Origin: Bradyrhizobium vignae
GTDB taxonomy: Bacteria > Pseudomonadota > Alphaproteobacteria > Rhizobiales > Xanthobacteraceae
Assembly: GCF_004114425.1 (NCBI RefSeq)
Contig: NZ_RDQF01000002.1
Coordinates: 186,001 to 250,000 of the forward strand
Direction: 5' to 3'
DNA length: 64,000 nucleotides
This document shows, piece after piece, positions 60,374 through 64,000 of this stretch (positions within the stretch are counted from its first letter, which is position 1; every line of letters starts with the position of its first letter). The translations under genes and the position numbers were made by a program. The notes beneath the pieces are model-generated. The model was given only the letters and a program-made list of their open reading frames with translations, made no database searches and was not told where the DNA came from.

Positions 60374-62509
60374 TCAATTATCCAAGAAGCTCCGCAGCTT
60401 CCTCGACCGCGACGGATGCTTCAGCTTCCGTAGCGCCTTCGCCTCGATCTGCCTGATACGCTCGCGCGTGACCGAGAACTGCTGGCCGACTTCTTCCAGC
60501 GTGTGGTCGGTGTTCATGCCGATGCCGAAGCGCATGCGCAGCACGCGTTCTTCGCGCGGCGTCAGGGACGCCAGCACGCGCGTGGTGGTCTCGCGCAAAT
60601 TGGACTGGATCGCGGCGTCGATGGGGAGGATCGCGTTCTTGTCCTCGATGAAATCGCCGAGATGTGAATCCTCTTCGTCACCGACCGGCGTTTCCAGCGA
60701 CAGCGGCTCCTTGGCGATCTTGAGGACTTTTCGCACCTTCTCCAGCGGCATACCGAGCTTTTCCGCTAGCTCTTCCGGGGTCGGCTCGCGGCCGATCTCG
60801 TTGAGCATCTGGCGGCTCGTGCGCACGATCTTGTTGATCGTCTCGATCATGTGCACGGGGATGCGGATGGTGCGGGCCTGGTCCGCAATCGAGCGGGTGA
60901 TCGCCTGCCGGATCCACCACGTGGCGTAGGTCGAGAACTTGTAGCCGCGGCGATACTCGAACTTGTCGACCGCCTTCATCAGGCCGATGTTGCCTTCCTG
61001 GATCAGGTCGAGGAACTGCAGGCCGCGGTTGGTGTACTTCTTGGCAATCGAGATCACGAGGCGGAGGTTGGCTTCCACCATCTCCTTCTTGGCCTGGCGT
61101 GCCTCGCGCTCGCCCTTCTGCACGGAGTGCACGATCTTGCGGAATTCACCGATCTCGAGGCCGGTCAGGGCTGCGAGCTGATGCACCTCGTGGCGGAGGT
61201 CCTTGATGCGGTCCTTCTCGTGATGGACGAAGTTCTTCCAGCCCTTGGCCGACAGTTTCGAGACGCGATTGAGCCAGCGCGGATCGAGCTCCGAGCCGGT
61301 GTAGTTGCGCAAGAAGTCCTCGCGCGCGACGCCATGGCTGTCGGCAAGGCGCATCAGGCGGCCCTCATGCGAGACGAGGCGCTTGTTGATGTCGTAGAGC
61401 TGCTCGACGAGGCTGTCGATGCGCGCCTGGTTGAGGCGCAGCGACTTCACCTCGACGATGATCTCGTCCTTGAGCTTCTTGTACTTGCGCTCCTGGTGCG
61501 GCGACAGCGACTCGTTCTGGAGCTGGTTCTGGATGTCCTGCTCCTGAAGCTTGCGCAGCTTCTTGTAGCTGTCGGCGATCTTGTCGAAGATCTCGACCAC
61601 CTTCGGCTTGAGCTCGGCCTCGATCGCCGCGAGCGACATCTGGTTCTCGAACTCGTCGTCGTCCATGTCGGCTTCGGCCGCGGCCTCGCCCGGATCCTTG
61701 TCCTCGCCTTCGCCGCCGGCGGCAGGCGCGGCGCGGAACGGGGTCGGCGCCGGCGGCGCTGCGGGCGGAGCGACATGCGCAGGCGCGGCGGCTGCCGCCG
61801 CGGCCTCGCCACCCTCGGCCGGCGCTTCGCCGTTCTCACCGGTGGGACCTGCAATCATCGCAGTGTTCATGCCGCCCTTGGCATCGGGGCCGGCATAGGT
61901 CGCTTCGAGATCGATGATGTCGCGGAGGAAAATCTTGCCTTCGTTGAGCTCGTCGCGCCAGATGATGATGGCCTGGAAGGTCAGCGGGCTTTCGCAGAGG
62001 CCCGCGATCATCGCCTCGCGGCCGGCTTCGATGCGCTTGGCGATCGCGATTTCGCCCTCGCGCGAGAGCAGCTCGACCGTGCCCATCTCGCGCAGATACA
62101 TGCGCACCGGATCGTCGGTGCGCTCGCCCGGCTCGCTCTTCTTGACCTCGGTGACGGCCTTCTGGGTGACCTCGACGAGCTCGTTATCGGTGTCGTCGTC
62201 GGCCTCGTCCTTCTCTTCCTCGCCTTCGGTGTCGTCGGCTTCGGTGACGTTGATGCCCATGTCCGAGAGCATCGACATGATGTCCTCGATCTGTTCGGGC
62301 GAGGTCTGGTCGGAGGGGAGGACTTCGTTGAGCTGATCGAAGGTCACGAAGCCGCGCTTCTTGGCCTGCTTGATCATCTTCTTCACGGCCGCGTCGGACA
62401 GGTCGAGCAAGGGCGAGGGCGCGTCCTGGGAGTCCTTCTCCGGCGCATCCGCTGCCTTGTCGTCTTTTTCCTTGTCCTTCGCCTGCAGCGTCTTTGCCTT
62501 GGTGGCCAT
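60374..62509 (-). CDS. rpoD: RNA polymerase primary sigma factor RpoD
   Basis: 711 residues. Region 1.1 near 35-90 ([29 protein letters not shown]), region 1.2 ([29 protein letters not shown]) near 130, a non-conserved region with a long Ala/Pro-rich insert (~225-285), region 2 ([63 protein letters not shown]), region 3, and region 4 ([29 protein letters not shown]). It recognises -35/-10 promoters of housekeeping genes. Adjacent dnaG-rpoD is the classic macromolecular synthesis order. Confidence 0.97.
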   Translation of the reverse strand: MATKAKTLQAKDKEKDDKAADAPEKDSQDAPSPLLDLSDAAVKKMIKQAKKRGFVTFDQLNEVLPSDQTSPEQIEDIMSMLSDMGINVTEADDTEGEEEKDEADDDTDNELVEVTQKAVTEVKKSEPGERTDDPVRMYLREMGTVELLSREGEIAIAKRIEAGREAMIAGLCESPLTFQAIIIWRDELNEGKIFLRDIIDLEATYAGPDAKGGMNTAMIAGPTGENGEAPAEGGEAAAAAAAPAHVAPPAAPPAPTPFRAAPAAGGEGEDKDPGEAAAEADMDDDEFENQMSLAAIEAELKPKVVEIFDKIADSYKKLRKLQEQDIQNQLQNESLSPHQERKYKKLKDEIIVEVKSLRLNQARIDSLVEQLYDINKRLVSHEGRLMRLADSHGVAREDFLRNYTGSELDPRWLNRVSKLSAKGWKNFVHHEKDRIKDLRHEVHQLAALTGLEIGEFRKIVHSVQKGEREARQAKKEMVEANLRLVISIAKKYTNRGLQFLDLIQEGNIGLMKAVDKFEYRRGYKFSTYATWWIRQAITRSIADQARTIRIPVHMIETINKIVRTSRQMLNEIGREPTPEELAEKLGMPLEKVRKVLKIAKEPLSLETPVGDEEDSHLGDFIEDKNAILPIDAAIQSNLRETTTRVLASLTPREERVLRMRFGIGMNTDHTLEEVGQQFSVTRERIRQIEAKALRKLKHPSRSRKLRSFLDN

Positions 62510-62883
62510 CCATTGCTCCTAAACGCGCTTCATGCGAGACGCCCGCCGCGCCTGCGTGAATTCACTTGATCCTGTTGCTCGACGCTCTCGCTTCGGCAGC
62601 TCTCGACACGGAAAGGGCGGCGCACAAACCTCTCGCCACCCCCAACTTTCTCTCGCCGGAATTGCCTAACGCTTCGTCAGCCTCTTTGACGCGGCGGATG
62701 CAGGTGTAGTGCCAACAGCGATTGCGCGGATTCATTCCTGACGCGTCTGTTATGCCTGCGGCCGCCTCTGGGCCAAAGTGCTACAAGACCGTTAAGCCTC
62801 GATTAACCCTGTTTTTGCCGCCAAACCCAGGATTTGGCGAGTCTTTTAGCGGTTCCGGCCGCGGCCGTCCGCATGATTCTTCA
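62510..62883. other. dnaG-rpoD intergenic region
   Basis: 374 bp without a coding frame. It must contain the rpoD promoter and the dnaG 3' end signals; no clear hairpin-T terminator was seen. Confidence 0.5.
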
Positions 62884-64000
62884 TCACATGCTCTTCTGGA
62901 GCCGGCCCGACAGCTCACCAAAACCCTCGATCAGGGCCTCGGTACCGTCGACTTCCCCTATCCGAGCCTTGACGTCACGCAGCCATGCCAAATTGGCCTC
63001 ACTGGGATCCTCCCCCAAGGCCAGCTCGGCGTCTTTCAGCTCTCTAAGTAGTGAATGCCATTGCCGATGCAAGGCAACCAGCTGGTGCCAGGTGGCAAGA
63101 ACGTCATCCCTTGCCGCGCCCTCGCGGGCGGCCCATACCGCCTGGGTCGTGATGACGTTCTCAACCCTTTGAAGAACCTGGGAAAATCCACCCCGTTCGA
63201 GGTCGCTGCGCATCTTTTCGGCCTGCTCGCCAGGGTCAGGCGAGTGGTGATGGTCGTTGGCAAAGGCGGCGATGATGCCGGCCCTGAGCTTGTGGGCCTC
63301 GGGATGGGCCAGCTCCAGGGCGGCGACCTCCTCGAGATGCTCATGCAGCAGCCAGGGGTGATTGATCAGGCATTGCAGGATCAGGGCCTCGCGGCGGGAG
63401 ATGGCGCTGCGCTGGCCCCGCATGATCGGGCTTGCCGCCAGCTGGGGGCTCGCCGCCTGGTAGGGGCCGGACGGTAGCAGGGTGGGACCCGGGGCCCCGC
63501 GGCGGCCGCCGCCGAATCCCTGGGCGCCGAATCGATTCGGGCCCCCTGCCCTCGGCTGGAACGGCCGGCCGCCGCCGGGCCGGAAATTGCCCCGGCCGCC
63601 AAAGCCGCGCCCACCTTCGGGGGCGAAGGTGCGCTGCAACCGCTCGACGAACTCGTCGCGATAATAGCGCCGCACCACCTCGTCGCGGATGCCGTTCGTG
63701 AGCTCCTTGATGCGCGCCTCCAGCGCGGCGCGGCGCTCCGGCGTGGCGAAATTGCCGCCCTCGAGCTCGCGCGACCAGATCATGTCGGCAAGCGGCCGCG
63801 CTGCCGCGATCACCTCCTCGATCGCGCCGCGCCCGCCCGAGCGCACGAGATCGTCGGGGTCCTGCCCTTCCGGCAGCAGCGCGAAACGAAGACTCTTGCC
63901 GGGGCTGAGGAAAGGCAAGGCAAGATCCGCGGCGCGATAGGCCGCCTTCTGCCCGGCGCGGTCACCGTCGAAACAGAGGATCGGCTCGTCCGCCATCTTC
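62884..64000 (-). CDS. dnaG: DNA primase DnaG (5' part outside the window)
   Basis: About 372 C-terminal codons are present. The TOPRIM core ILCFDGDRAGQKAAYRAAD is at the window edge, then LPEGQDPDDLVRSGG, a Gly/Pro/Arg-rich linker (RGFGGRGNFRPGGGRPF) and the C-terminal helicase-binding domain. The zinc-binding N-terminus and first part of the polymerase domain lie beyond base 64000. It synthesises RNA primers at the replication fork. The linker is unusually rich in RGG-like repeats. Confidence 0.94.
   Translation of the reverse strand, partial: KMADEPILCFDGDRAGQKAAYRAADLALPFLSPGKSLRFALLPEGQDPDDLVRSGGRGAIEEVIAAARPLADMIWSRELEGGNFATPERRAALEARIKELTNGIRDEVVRRYYRDEFVERLQRTFAPEGGRGFGGRGNFRPGGGRPFQPRAGGPNRFGAQGFGGGRRGAPGPTLLPSGPYQAASPQLAASPIMRGQRSAISRREALILQCLINHPWLLHEHLEEVAALELAHPEAHKLRAGIIAAFANDHHHSPDPGEQAEKMRSDLERGGFSQVLQRVENVITTQAVWAAREGAARDDVLATWHQLVALHRQWHSLLRELKDAELALGEDPSEANLAWLRDVKARIGEVDGTEALIEGFGELSGRLQKSM

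Noticed and set aside
60851..62569. A 572-codon open frame antisense to rpoD
   Set aside because: It is the mirror of a high-GC coding sequence with strong third-position bias; its translation is low-complexity Leu/Asp/Val and has no start signal.

Overview
The right end of the window (about 49.1-64 kb) reads as core chromosome of an alphaproteobacterium. It carries rpoH with an RpoH box, a 711-residue RpoD, the start-truncated dnaG, an RluD-type pseudouridine synthase, a GGDEF protein, a MltB-type transglycosylase, and an intergenic palindrome of a type I associate with Bradyrhizobium and its relatives. From gene order and protein style I infer Bradyrhizobium or a close relative (Nitrobacteraceae); no 16S gene is present to prove it. 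The left three quarters (1-49.1 kb) look like accessory DNA. They end at a complete tRNA-Glu(CTC) gene (49131-49205) whose 3' end faces the accessory side, the usual geometry for island insertion. No integrase and no second copy of the tRNA 3' end was seen, so the island probably continues to the left of the window.

Layout. 1-3 kb: IS66 remnant, an intact crotonase, and decayed genes, including an in-frame thiolase/SDR fusion left by a deletion. 3-16.3 kb: a catabolic cluster with a crotonase, a 3-hydroxyisobutyrate-dehydrogenase-like enzyme, a flavin reductase, a luciferase-like monooxygenase, an alpha/beta hydrolase, an aldehyde dehydrogenase, a family III CoA transferase, a family 5 solute-binding protein, and GntR and AraC regulators. 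Here a two-component flavin monooxygenase, a hydrolase, a dehydrogenase and CoA-ester steps could form one route; the substrate cannot be read from the sequence. 17.4-28.2 kb: a second catabolic cluster with an OYE-family reductase, a thioesterase, a CoA transferase, a complete Liv-type ABC transporter, a dienelactone-hydrolase-like protein, an IclR regulator and a divergent crotonase. It is flanked by pieces of acyl-CoA dehydrogenase, SDR and alpha-methylacyl-CoA racemase genes. Both clusters point to uptake of an acid, activation to a CoA ester, and beta-oxidation-like breakdown, with loss of several steps.

29-44.6 kb is a defence-like island. In order it holds: 38-bp tandem repeats; a phosphoribosyltransferase/DprA-like pair; a bacterial ubiquitin-like operon (multiubiquitin protein, E1-like ThiF protein, DUF6527-type cysteine protein, and a possible fourth small gene); a divergent HigB-like toxin with a HigA/ImmA-type antitoxin and two TCCCA-N4-TGGGA palindromes; a DUF2130 protein; an HNH remnant; a coupled Dcm-Vsr pair; an unknown protein of about 430 residues; a DUF1998 helicase tail; and a DUF5131 (phage Gp37/68) protein. 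44.8-49 kb holds an element-maintenance block: a replication-initiator-like protein beside GTCGCGGAC repeats, a ParB-like protein coupled to an AlpA-type HTH protein, and unknowns.

Within the core part, a two-gene unit (57.5-59.8 kb) encodes a nucleotide-hydrolase/TIR-like domain fused to TPRs and a SLATT/DUF4231-like membrane protein. It resembles nucleotide-centred immune modules and sits between housekeeping genes. The best candidates for something little described are the ubiquitin-like operon with its shared control region and fourth ORF, the 57.5-59.8 kb pair, and the PRTase-DprA pair bordered by 38-bp repeats.
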